From CAYLYP01 sp964387795 (GTDB taxonomy: Bacteria; Bacteroidota; Bacteroidia; Bacteroidales; UBA7960), in the NCBI GenBank assembly GCA_964387795.1, contig CAYLYP010000018.1, positions 1-48,004 on the forward strand: a DNA stretch of 48,004 bases. The letters run 5' to 3'. Below the pieces are notes generated by a model. It was not told where the DNA came from and did not search any database. It was given only the letters and a program-made list of their open reading frames with translations. Each line of letters starts with the position of its first letter. Position 1 is the first letter of the stretch. Below are positions 1 to 8,180 of this stretch, in pieces. The position numbers and the translations under genes are program-made.

Positions 1-2366
1 TTTTGGTATCCTTCAAGGCTTATTTCAGCACCTGCAAGACCAACTGCTGTGTTATCGCTTCCAACTACTTTACCACTTACAGTAACAACTGGAAGGGCAG
101 TAAGTGAGAAATTAAGGACGCCTACTTGTTCAGCTGCAAGAACGATTTGCTGAGTTGAAGAGGTATATCCTAATTTTTCAACAGTTACGTCATAAGTACC
201 TGCAATAAGATATGGGAATGAGTATGCACCTGTTGCATCAGTAACTTTAACTGAAGGGTTGCCTTCAATAGTTACTGTTGCTCCTTCGATAGGGTTAGTA
301 CCATCATTAACAACGCCGCTTAAAGAAGCTAATCCTTCTATTGACATATAGAATTGGATATTTGGAAGGGTATTGCTTAAAGTACCGCTAACACCTGAAA
401 GGTTGGCAGGATCAAAAGTTGTTCCATCACTTTGTGCCCTCATAGTACGGTCTGCATGAGCAGTAGTAGTTGAATAGTAGAACTTATCACTTGATGAGAA
501 ATACTCAGTATCCATTGGCCTGTTTGTCATCACAACAATATTGCCACCTGTATATACAAAAGGAGTAGTTAAGGGGATAAGGATTTCATTAACTCCGGTA
601 GGTAAGCTGATATTACCATCATATACTAATGTAAACTGATCATAAGCCATCCAACCGCTTGTAAGGCTGGTAGCAGCAGTTTGGGCCATCCATATTTTTA
701 CAGGTTTCCCAGCTGACAGGTCTGTAGCAAAATCGTTTTTGTAAACAATTGCAGTGATAGCACCACCACCAATTCCAATTTCTTCAGCAAAATACATTGA
801 CTGCGCAATGCTGTTTTTATAGAAGAAGTTGAAAGGAATATTGTTAACAGTAGTAGCATCAGTACCAATTGTAACACCTACAAGGCCTTCAGCACCTAAT
901 AATACAGTATTGGAAGTAGCTGCACCACCATCACCTGCTGCGTTGATTGCTTTTACAGTATAAGAGTAATTGCCTATGTTAGGAATTGTTGCATCAGTGT
1001 ATGTTAAAGCAGTAACACCGCTAGCAATAGCAACAGCACCAGGATTACGAACAATTGTATAGCTTAATGTTGAAGGATCAAAATAACCACCATTTAAACC
1101 AACAGTTGGGGCAACCCAGTTGATAGAACCATCTTCACCAACAGCAGTTAAAACCACATTAGTTGGAGCACCAGGCATATCAACGCCGATATACTTGTTC
1201 ATTGAAATTGAAAGACCAACGCCAGCAGCGTTTTCACCTTTAACAGTGTATGTATAAACGCCAGAAGTAGTAATAGTATTGTCAACAAAAGTTTCATTTC
1301 CACCAATAACCGGGCTTGCTACAGTTTGAATTAAAGTTTCACCACGGTAAAGCTTTACAGAAGTAAGTTCTGTAAGAGTAGCACCAGCAACAGTTAAACT
1401 TGGGTTAGTCCATGAAATATTTGCATTTAAAGCGCCTGCAGCACCAGGAGCAACAGCTAAAGCAGTTGGCATTCCGGGAGCATTTGGGTTTGCTATTGTT
1501 GCTAATTCATATCCGAAAACAATGTTTGGATCCTGTTGAATGTTACCAACAAGGACGAATTTACCTGTATTAAGGTCACTATATGCTTCCAATCCACCTG
1601 CTATACCATCAGCAGCGTTGTAGTTAGGAATATCATTTGCAATTTTATCAACATCTGTAAGGGTTAAAGTGCTAATGTTGAATTGTTTGAGGTGAACACG
1701 GTTGTCTGTACCATCCTGAGTAAATAACCAAAGGTATGGACCACCTTCAGAAGCATCATCATAAGCTGAACCATAAACATTATCTATGGCAGCTGTGACG
1801 GTAGTAAGAACTGCACCAGTGCGGCTTACCAAAAATAAATCAGACCAGTTGCCAATCCAGAATCCACCATTACCATTATCAGCAGTTGGATCAAAAGTGC
1901 AATGGCGAACAGTCTTGCCAGTTGCAGTGATTGAACTTACCAATGACTGGTTGGCGAAATTCATTTGGTAAATAATAGCTGCTGATGCACCACCATAAAA
2001 ATACTGGCCATCATAAGCTAAATCGCGGATACCACCAACGGTTGCAATAACAAAGCTATCTACTAATGCACCAGCATTGGTATATTTGAAAAATTTACCG
2101 TTATCGTTCCACTTGGCAGTGAAGAAATTTGTGCCGTCGTAGCAAATACCTTGTTGTGCAGCTGTACTGGTTGTCCAGTTGTACATGATGTCCCAGGTTG
2201 CTTTTTCAGAAGTAACACCAGCTTTTGTAACTACGGGGCTGATATCCCTAACACCTTTTGCGCTCTGCTCCATTTTCATCTTTTGCAGTTCGGCAGGAGT
2301 GTAGTTCTGAGCCCAAACAAAACATGCCATCAGCATGAGCGACAGCATAATTGTAATTCTCCTCAT
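1..2366 (-). CDS. Secreted FN3 / carboxypeptidase-regulatory-like surface protein (3' end outside window)
   Basis: The frame is open from the ATG at 2366 to the left edge, so at least 788 residues are present and the C-terminus is missing. The start MRRITIMLSLMLMACFVWAQ is a signal peptide ending in the WAQ typical of Bacteroidota exports. Next comes a region of about 200 residues rich in G, W and Y that may be a beta-propeller (an inference). Two FN3-like repeats follow (ISWTNPSL, then INWVAPTVG with YTIVRNPGAV), then an about 180-residue beta-rich module (PFNFFYKNSIAQSMYFAEE, KPVKIWMAQ), and then carboxypeptidase-regulatory-like domains (VNDGTNPIEGATVTIEG and a second one cut by the edge). 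From the first FN3 repeat on it is clearly paralogous to the next gene (3164-6109). A T9SS sorting domain is expected beyond the edge but is not seen. Role: probably a cell-surface or secreted adhesin-like protein; no enzyme motif was seen. Confidence 0.85.
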   Translation of the reverse strand, partial: MRRITIMLSLMLMACFVWAQNYTPAELQKMKMEQSAKGVRDISPVVTKAGVTSEKATWDIMYNWTTSTAAQQGICYDGTNFFTAKWNDNGKFFKYTNAGALVDSFVIATVGGIRDLAYDGQYFYGGASAAIIYQMNFANQSLVSSITATGKTVRHCTFDPTADNGNGGFWIGNWSDLFLVSRTGAVLTTVTAAIDNVYGSAYDDASEGGPYLWLFTQDGTDNRVHLKQFNISTLTLTDVDKIANDIPNYNAADGIAGGLEAYSDLNTGKFVLVGNIQQDPNIVFGYELATIANPNAPGMPTALAVAPGAAGALNANISWTNPSLTVAGATLTELTSVKLYRGETLIQTVASPVIGGNETFVDNTITTSGVYTYTVKGENAAGVGLSISMNKYIGVDMPGAPTNVVLTAVGEDGSINWVAPTVGLNGGYFDPSTLSYTIVRNPGAVAIASGVTALTYTDATIPNIGNYSYTVKAINAAGDGGAATSNTVLLGAEGLVGVTIGTDATTVNNIPFNFFYKNSIAQSMYFAEEIGIGGGAITAIVYKNDFATDLSAGKPVKIWMAQTAATSLTSGWMAYDQFTLVYDGNISLPTGVNEILIPLTTPFVYTGGNIVVMTNRPMDTEYFSSSDKFYYSTTTAHADRTMRAQSDGTTFDPANLSGVSGTLSNTLPNIQFYMSIEGLASLSGVVNDGTNPIEGATVTIEGNPSVKVTDATGAYSFPYLIAGTYDVTVEKLGYTSSTQQIVLAAEQVGVLNFSLTALPVVTVSGKVVGSDNTAVGLAGAEISLEGYQ

Positions 2367-2498
2367 TTGTTTGTTGATTTGATTAATAATTATTGTTTTT
2401 TTTCTCTTGAGGGCAAAACAATCCACCTGCACATTTTTACAATGCACATAACATTACTCTTCAATAATGATGCGGATTTTCTGCCTTTATGAGCGTGA

Positions 2499-2530
2499 CA
2501 AATGTAGATGCCTCAATTTCTCTTTCCAAA
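2499..2530 (-). promoter_or_regulatory. Bacteroidota-type promoter for the surface protein gene
   Basis: On the minus strand TTTG (2530-2527), 20 bases, then TACATTTG (2506-2499) matches the Bacteroidota sigma-A pattern of a -33 TTTG and a -7 TAnnTTTG. The start codon lies about 130 bases downstream, so the leader would be long. The same 20-base spacing recurs upstream of marR, the CYTH gene and the alcohol dehydrogenase gene in this window. Confidence 0.6.
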
Positions 2531-3113
2531 TTTAATTTCATAAATAATTTTGAATATAGACGCAAATACAAAATGCGCATACAAAAGGAATAAATAGTAA
2601 TATAAAACAAGAAAAAGACAGATTTTTACCATGTTTTTTATTACTGAGATCTTACTTGCATAAATATTATATGTAATAAATTGTATGTAAGTTTTATAAC
2701 ACTAAGTTATGAAGCAAATGACAATTTACTCATTGGCATTTATTAACATTATTGAAAATTTTTATAAAGCTCCATTAACAGTAATTAACACTTGTATGCT
2801 TTGCTTGAAAATATGTAGCTTCCTTAATGTTTTAGGATAATTTTAATAAAAAATCCTTTATTTTATTTGTCTTTATAAAAAGGATTAAATGATTGGTTGA
2901 TAATAAACAAAGCATACATATTAAATATTTTTATTATTTGTTTAAATCATAAAAAGCTTAAAATATGAAGTTTAAATAATGATTGTGTTTATGTTTTTTG
3001 AGAAATATCATTTAATGGCATTTTCTTAACCAGGATAAAGCACAAACTGCATTATACTGACAAGAATCTGTTCTTTAATTTATAAGGTTTTATTAAAAGA
3101 ACAGTGCTTATAA
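2531..3113. other. Intergenic A+T-rich stretch without a recognised gene
   Basis: Very A+T-rich DNA between the two tandem surface-protein genes. I see no open frame with family resemblance, no tRNA-like fold and no clear repeat. It follows the terminator of the upstream gene and precedes the promoter at 2499-2530. Confidence 0.5.
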
Positions 3114-3148
3114 TAAAAAAAGGAGGGCATTTACCCTCCTTTTTTTAT
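3114..3148 (-). terminator. Rho-independent terminator
   Basis: AGGAGGG-CATTTA-CCCTCCT (3121-3140) is a perfect 7-bp stem with a 6-base loop, flanked by A and T runs. On the minus strand it is followed by TTTTTTATT, so it terminates the surface-protein gene whose stop lies at 3164-3166. Confidence 0.85.
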
Positions 3149-3163
3149 AAAACACCTTCACCC

Positions 3164-6109
3164 TTATTTTACAACAGTGATTAATCTTGATATAAATCCT
3201 TGTTCAGTAGTGATTTGAACAATATACATTCCTTGTTTGATTTCCTGCAAAGGGATATTACATCTCATTTTCAAAAAATCCAATTCCTGATAAACAATTT
3301 GCCCATTTAAATCTATCATTTTTATGCTTAGTATATTTTTGTTATATTCAATGGAAACATAATCTTTTGCAGGAACAGGGTATATCATTAACTGCTGAAT
3401 ACCGTTATCATTTAAACCAACACCCTGTACAACAAAATCTTTGGTAATAATTTCTGATTCCCCGCTTGTGTAAACAGATTGAAGCCCTGCCTGATAATTT
3501 CCGTTGGACAATGTTTCAAGAACAAAGGCAGTATCACTTGTAGTACCTACTTCATTATTGTCAAGGTAAACCTTGAATGAAACAAATTCCCTGGTTTCAA
3601 TTCCATTCCAGCTTAGCATTACATTACCCAGATTATCTATTTGATTTGCATTGAGGTTGGAAGGAATTACTATGGTTTCGATTAACTGGACCGGGATTAT
3701 AGTATCAGAACTTATGCTTATATCCTGAACTTGCCATAAATCAAATCCCGCCAGGCTGACCTCAAGGTTATAATTCCCGATGACAATTCCACTTAATGTT
3801 AATGACCCATTCTGCCCTATTGTTCCCACATAAACATGAGATGCATTACCATCCTGATTGCTTAGGACAACATCTGCCCCATTGGGAACCGTTTCATTAT
3901 TTGTTGTTGCTGTAATTTCCACATTAAATAAAGCCGGTTTAACTAAAGCATTTGAAAAAACTGCCGGAGATAATACATTCCCGGAGTAGCATGCTTTTAT
4001 TGCATATTTATAGGTTTCAGATTCCAATGAATTCCATTCTGTATCAACAAAGAAAGTATCCGTTTGATTGACTGACAAAGCCTCCCATGAATTTTCACCT
4101 TCCTCTTGTCCTTCAATAAGCCTGTAAACATTGAAACCAGTCAGTGCTTTTAAGCCTGACTGTTCAAAATCTTTTTGATTGCGGCTCCCTTCGGAACTAT
4201 AATACCAGCTAACTTCAACATGTGTTTCCGTTTCTGAAGCTATAACATCTTCTACAGGTAAAAGATTCTCGTTAAGAATTATTGTGTCAAGCAATGCATT
4301 CCCTGTTTCTACTGTAATACTTGTCAAATATGGCAGATAACCCTCTTTCTCAATGCTAAGCTGATATGTATTATTAACCAAAACCCCATCAATGGAAAAG
4401 CTTCCATTTTCGGTAGAAATGCCTGAGAAACTTCCTGAATTACTTGAAAGGGTAATATTCGCACCAGAAAGGCCAATTTGAGGGGTTCCGCTTCCGGTAA
4501 CAGTCCCCTGGACAGTGATATCCGGCAGGGCAGTTAATTCAAAATCCAGTATCCCTTCTTCCCCACAAGGAAGCGAGATATATTCTGATACTGTTGAATA
4601 TCCTGGTTTCGATGCTGTTATTTTTAGGTATCCCGCAGCAGCAAAAAAGAATGTATATTCGCCATTTTCGTTTGAATAAACAGGGCTTCCGCCATAATCA
4701 ATAATAAGTTTAACATCAGCCAAAGGCGTTGTTCCATCTGTAACAGTACCATGAAGATCAACCATATCACAAAACGAATAGATTCTTATGTCAGGGTGGA
4801 TGTCAGATAGCGTTGAAGAGATAGTTGGGTTTTCCGGATCAATGACTGTATAATCAGATGCAGCATATCTTGTCCTTCCCGGATGATTGGGGGTGGTTGA
4901 AAAATAAAATAACTCATCATTTGTATAGTATCCATCTTCAAAAGGCCTTTGGGTCATAATAACCAGATTGGGGCCTGTAAAAATAAAAGGGATTGGGAAA
5001 GGGATAAATATTTGGTTTTCGCCTGAGGGGAAATATACATCATCTTCATATACTAAAGTAAATTCATTATAAGGAAGCCAGCCTTCAGAAAGATCGTTAA
5101 CAGAAGTAGAGGCCATCCATATCTTGACGGGTTTCATTCCCAGATCGGTATAAAAATTATTTCTATAGATAATTCCTGTAATCATGTTAACACCAGAGCC
5201 CAGTTCTTCTGCATAATATATGCTTTGGGAGAGGCTATTTTTGTAATAGAAGTTAAAAGGGGTATTATAACCCAAATCCTCACCAAATCCAATAGGGATT
5301 ATGCCTGTAAAAGAGGAGCCAATCATTACTGAATTGGAGGTATCAATGCTTCCAAAACCAGATGTATTTAAAGCTTCAACTGTATAATAATAAAAGTCGG
5401 CAGCATCAATTGTAATGTCAGTAAATTCAGTAGCAGTAATACCTGATGCAATATCAACAGCTCCCGGATAACGGACAATAGAATAGGAAATTTCACCAGG
5501 GATAAAATAACCACCATGTGCGTTAGGCACAGGAGCCTCCCAACTGAGATATCCATGATCATCAATATTGCTCAGCAAAAGGTCCTGGGGCACTCCCGGA
5601 AAGTCAATTCCTATAAATTGAACAAATGAGGCACCATTCCCAATGCCTGAAGTATTTTCACCAATGATTTCATAAGTGTATAAATCGGACTGTGGAATTG
5701 TATTGTCAACAAATGATTCAGGATTGCCTATTAGAGGATTTGGTATTGATTGTATTAATTCCCCGTTTCGATAAATTTTTATTAAAGTAAGTTCTTTTAG
5801 GGGATCTCCGTTTATTGAAGTATTGGGGTTTGTCCAGCTAAGTGTGGCTTGTAATGCGCCTTCAGTCCCAGGGACTACAGTAAAACCTATTGGGGCTTCA
5901 GGTGCCAGGGGATTCTTTATGGCCCCCGGGTTTTGAACAAAAAAAAAATCTTCTTCCTGTGGAACATTTCCCTTTTGCAATTGTCCCTCTATACCAGATT
6001 TCTCTGTTGAAAGCAATCCGTTCCCTGTTAAATCTTGTTTGATTTGATTCTGTGCCCATACAGATGAAACAAATACAATTAATATAATTATCAATCCTGT
6101 TTTTTTCAT
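3164..6109 (-). CDS. T9SS-exported multi-domain FN3 / carboxypeptidase-regulatory-like surface protein
   Basis: 981 residues. Signal peptide MKKTGLIIILIVFVSSVWAQ. Domains in order, approximate: FN3 (66-165, ATLSWTNPN), FN3 (170-265, LSWEAPVPN), the beta-rich module shared with its neighbour (266-440, PFNFYYKNSLSQSIYYAEE), carboxypeptidase-regulatory-like domains (about 450-520 and 525-610), FN3 (620-725), a third regulatory-like domain (730-805), FN3 (810-895), and a C-terminal type A sorting domain (about 900-981: IYPVPAKDYVSIEY, IDLNGQIVY, GMYIVQITTEQG). The sorting domain predicts export by the Por/T9SS machinery and attachment to or release from the surface. It ends just before a strong terminator. 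It is the upstream paralog of the gene at 1-2366 and probably arose by duplication. No catalytic motif was seen, so the ligand is unknown. Confidence 0.9.
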   Translation of the reverse strand: MKKTGLIIILIVFVSSVWAQNQIKQDLTGNGLLSTEKSGIEGQLQKGNVPQEEDFFFVQNPGAIKNPLAPEAPIGFTVVPGTEGALQATLSWTNPNTSINGDPLKELTLIKIYRNGELIQSIPNPLIGNPESFVDNTIPQSDLYTYEIIGENTSGIGNGASFVQFIGIDFPGVPQDLLLSNIDDHGYLSWEAPVPNAHGGYFIPGEISYSIVRYPGAVDIASGITATEFTDITIDAADFYYYTVEALNTSGFGSIDTSNSVMIGSSFTGIIPIGFGEDLGYNTPFNFYYKNSLSQSIYYAEELGSGVNMITGIIYRNNFYTDLGMKPVKIWMASTSVNDLSEGWLPYNEFTLVYEDDVYFPSGENQIFIPFPIPFIFTGPNLVIMTQRPFEDGYYTNDELFYFSTTPNHPGRTRYAASDYTVIDPENPTISSTLSDIHPDIRIYSFCDMVDLHGTVTDGTTPLADVKLIIDYGGSPVYSNENGEYTFFFAAAGYLKITASKPGYSTVSEYISLPCGEEGILDFELTALPDITVQGTVTGSGTPQIGLSGANITLSSNSGSFSGISTENGSFSIDGVLVNNTYQLSIEKEGYLPYLTSITVETGNALLDTIILNENLLPVEDVIASETETHVEVSWYYSSEGSRNQKDFEQSGLKALTGFNVYRLIEGQEEGENSWEALSVNQTDTFFVDTEWNSLESETYKYAIKACYSGNVLSPAVFSNALVKPALFNVEITATTNNETVPNGADVVLSNQDGNASHVYVGTIGQNGSLTLSGIVIGNYNLEVSLAGFDLWQVQDISISSDTIIPVQLIETIVIPSNLNANQIDNLGNVMLSWNGIETREFVSFKVYLDNNEVGTTSDTAFVLETLSNGNYQAGLQSVYTSGESEIITKDFVVQGVGLNDNGIQQLMIYPVPAKDYVSIEYNKNILSIKMIDLNGQIVYQELDFLKMRCNIPLQEIKQGMYIVQITTEQGFISRLITVVK

Positions 6110-6228
6110 TTCTTATGTATTTTAAGCAATTGTTGATTAAATGACAAGAAGATAAAAAACCACAATCATTAACCCAAAAATCTACAATAATAATTATCTG
6201 AATGGTTTTTTTCTCTTAATTATGCGAC

Positions 6229-6258
6229 CAAATTAATAATTACAATCAATATTAACAA
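6229..6258 (-). promoter_or_regulatory. Possible promoter of the T9SS surface protein gene
   Basis: On the minus strand TTG (6258-6256), 19 bases, then TTAATTTG (6236-6229), one mismatch from TAnnTTTG. It lies about 120 bases before the ATG, at a distance like that of the paralog's promoter. The mismatch keeps confidence low. Confidence 0.35.
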
Positions 6259-6381
6259 TTTTTTTAATGTTTATTTTTCAATATTGAGAATTATTGCCAA
6301 TACTAATCCTGTGATCATTCGATAATAATTTATTATTTATGGTCGAACGGAGCTCTATGTTTGCTGTTTTAGAAAAGTGAC

Positions 6382-6469
6382 TTCGACAAGCTCAATCATC
6401 ATTTTCGACAGGCTCAGTCACCTTTCCAGGGCTTGCAGGTGCAACGGTGGCTGGGATTGCCGAAGCCAC
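6382..6469. repeat. Two direct copies of a 17-bp unit plus a short inverted repeat
   Basis: TTCGACAAGCTCAATCA (6382-6398) and TTCGACAGGCTCAGTCA (6404-6420) are direct repeats with two differences and a 22-base period. GTGAC (6377-6381) and GTCAC (6417-6421) bracket them in inverted orientation. GTGGCT (6447-6452) and AGCCAC (6464-6469) form a second small inverted repeat. The unit resembles short dispersed intergenic repeats common in Bacteroidota (from memory, not searched). The rest of 6110-6939 holds no recognisable gene. Confidence 0.6.
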
Positions 6470-6748
6470 AGTGTTTGATTCACAAACATGTTCGGTTCAT
6501 CAAATGAAAAGAAAATGCCTTAAGAAAGATTGGCAAAGTGTAATTCAGCAGGATAATTACCAGTCCCGGAAAAAAGTCCACTATCCTTTAATAACAAAAC
6601 TATTATCAGTATCATGGTTTTTATGATATAGCCAAGTCCCCGCTTGAAACACTGACAAAATCATCCTTTTCAATATCCGGCTTAATAGATGGTTTTTCCG
6701 GATACTTCCTAAAGTGACCTAAACAGGAAGAAGGACATATCATGGTAT

Positions 6749-6860
6749 AGGTTGAGCCGGGGTTGAGCCGGGTTTGAGGCGGGTTTGAGGCGGGTTTGAG
6801 CCGGGTTCAACCCGGTTTAAACCCGCTTTAACTCCGGTTTAAACCCGCTTTAAGTCTGAC
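6749..6860. repeat. 11-bp-period tandem repeat forming a long inverted repeat, flanked by CATGGTAT
   Basis: From 6750 nine complete 11-base units can be laid end to end: five of the form GKTTGAGSCGG, then four of the form KTTNAACYCSG. The second set is roughly the reverse complement of the first. The whole is therefore an inverted repeat centred on C6808, with a perfect core CCGGGTT-C-AACCCGG (6801-6815) and arms of about 50 bases. Read as plus-strand RNA, 23 successive positions from the centre pair, using G-U wobbles at four of them; mismatches appear only further out. The 8-base sequence CATGGTAT occurs directly on both sides (6741-6748 and 6861-6868), as a target-site duplication would. 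It contains no gene. Confidence 0.8.
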
Positions 6861-6939
6861 CATGGTATTTTATTTAAAAAGGTGAATTTGTAATTGAAAG
6901 CAAACATAATGTGAACACTATAATTATTTTATTGCCGGG

Positions 6940-7266
6940 TTGCTATATGCTATACATAGAGATGCAGTGTCCTGCATCTTTACAGATATCCCAGGAAAGC
7001 CAGATATTGTATTGCCAAAATATAAAACGGTTATTTTTGTTCGTAGCTGTTTCTGGCATGGGTATGATGACTGCAAGTATTTAGTAATTCCTAAAACGAG
7101 GACTGAATGGTGGATTGAATAGATTAACCGAAATAAAAGGCTGGATTGTGATAACTTTTATGTTTTATATCAACTTGGTTGAAAAGTTTTATTTATTTTT
7201 GAATGTGAAATCAGAAAAAATACCAGGGATAAAACATTAAATGACCTCATCAATAAAATACATTGA
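6940..7266 (+). pseudogene. vsr: Very-short-patch-repair endonuclease Vsr, decayed
   Basis: The frame reads IPGKPDIVLPKYKTVIFV, SCFWHGYDDCKY and IPKTRTEWW, the signature of Vsr, the T:G mismatch endonuclease that accompanies cytosine-C5 methyltransferases. After a TAG at 7120-7122 the same frame goes on with INRNKRLDCDNFYVLYQLG, a TGA at 7180-7182 where Trp is expected (LGW), and KVLFIFECEI, all in family order. The His of the usual [TV]HGCFWH motif is Arg here, and the N-terminal third is not recognisable. Two in-frame stops, a lost catalytic His and no N-terminus make this a dead gene. It overlaps the start of the methyltransferase stub, as in an ancestral operon. Confidence 0.85.
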
Positions 7267-7318
7267 TTTATCTGCCGGAACAGGAGGGTTTTCTGAGGGT
7301 TTTATCAGAAAAAAGTAA
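7241..7318 (+). pseudogene. N-terminal stub of a cytosine-C5 DNA methyltransferase (Dcm-like)
   Basis: An ATG at 7241 opens 25 codons containing IKYIDLSAGTGGFSEGFIR, which is motif I (the SAM-binding FAGxGG loop, with Ser in place of Phe) at the very start of a C5 methyltransferase. A TAA at 7316 ends it. In a shifted frame just after, VTLIFLDEFGNSYG looks like the next strand with its acidic residue, which suggests a frameshift followed by deletion of the rest. The Pro-Cys catalytic loop and the target-recognition domain are absent. It sits between the dead vsr and the HNH gene, the expected order of a restriction-modification locus. Confidence 0.7.
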
Positions 7319-7406
7319 CTCTTATTTTTCTAGATGAGTTTGGAAATTCTTATGGTTGTAATGAAATCCATTATCTAAAAATAATTCTTATCAGTGTTTA
7401 TAAACA

Positions 7407-8180
7407 ATGGCAAAATTAAATCTTTGGACAAGAGAAGAACTGATACTTGCTTTGAATTTATACTTAAAGCTTCCTTTTGGGAAAATGCATAGCAGGACCC
7501 CTGAAATTATCAAATTGGCCGAAATAATTGGAAGAACCCCATCGTCAATTGCAATGCGGCTGACAAATTTTGCCAGTGTTGATCCATTTCATCAAAACAG
7601 AGGAATAAAGGGAATGTCTGGTGGAAAAAAACAAGTTGAGCCAATTTGGAATGAGTTTATAAATAACAAAGAAGAATTGCTATTTGAAAGTGAAAGAATT
7701 TTAGCGGAGAAAGAAAATATTTCTATTGAAGACAAATTTTCAGATATATTACTTGATACTTATGATTTAAAAGGGGATAGTAGAATTAGGGAAGTTAAAA
7801 CCAGGGTGAATCAAAATGTTTTTAGACAAATTGTTTTGGCAAATTATGAAAGCAGATGTGCTGTTTCTGGTATCGATATCCCCGAATTATTAGTTGCAAG
7901 CCATATTGTTCCTTGGTCTAAAAGTGAGAATGATAGATTAAACCCTGAAAATGGAATTTGTTTGTCATCTCTTTACGATAAAGCTTTTGATAAAGGACTA
8001 ATTGCAATAAATAATGAGTTAAAAATAATTCTATCATCTGATTTAAAGAAAAAATCAAATCAGAATTATTATGTAACTTTTTTTAGCGGAATTGAAGGTG
8101 CAAAAATACAGCTTCCTATGAAATACCTTCCTAATAAAGAGTTTTTAGAATTTCATTGCGATATGATTTTTAAGGGTTGA
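7407..8180 (+). CDS. HNH endonuclease (HNH_2-type), probable restriction enzyme remnant of an R-M locus
   Basis: 257 residues, ATG start. The N-terminal 60 residues look helical and DNA-binding (LWTREELILALNLYLKLPFG, then IGRTPSSIAMRLTNF). The C-terminal half carries the HNH nuclease: Cys in YESRCAVSG, LLVASHIVPWS with His166, and NPENGICLSSLYDKAFDKG with Asn179 and Asn182. This is the arrangement of HNH_2 proteins, which often sit beside C5 methyltransferases as type II restriction enzymes. The frame is intact although the methyltransferase and vsr before it are broken. Known for the family: a metal-dependent DNA nuclease. Inferred: without its methyltransferase it must be inactive, silent or harmless to this host's DNA. 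Local sequence is A+T-rich like the rest of the island. Confidence 0.85.
   Translation: MAKLNLWTREELILALNLYLKLPFGKMHSRTPEIIKLAEIIGRTPSSIAMRLTNFASVDPFHQNRGIKGMSGGKKQVEPIWNEFINNKEELLFESERILAEKENISIEDKFSDILLDTYDLKGDSRIREVKTRVNQNVFRQIVLANYESRCAVSGIDIPELLVASHIVPWSKSENDRLNPENGICLSSLYDKAFDKGLIAINNELKIILSSDLKKKSNQNYYVTFFSGIEGAKIQLPMKYLPNKEFLEFHCDMIFKG

Noticed and set aside
2151..2492. 113-residue plus-strand open frame
   Set aside because: It runs antisense to the start of the surface-protein gene, has low-complexity content and no family resemblance, and covers that gene's promoter leader.
6750..6853. CRISPR array
   Set aside because: The repeated unit is 11 bases with no spacers, the units change orientation in the middle, and no cas gene is present.
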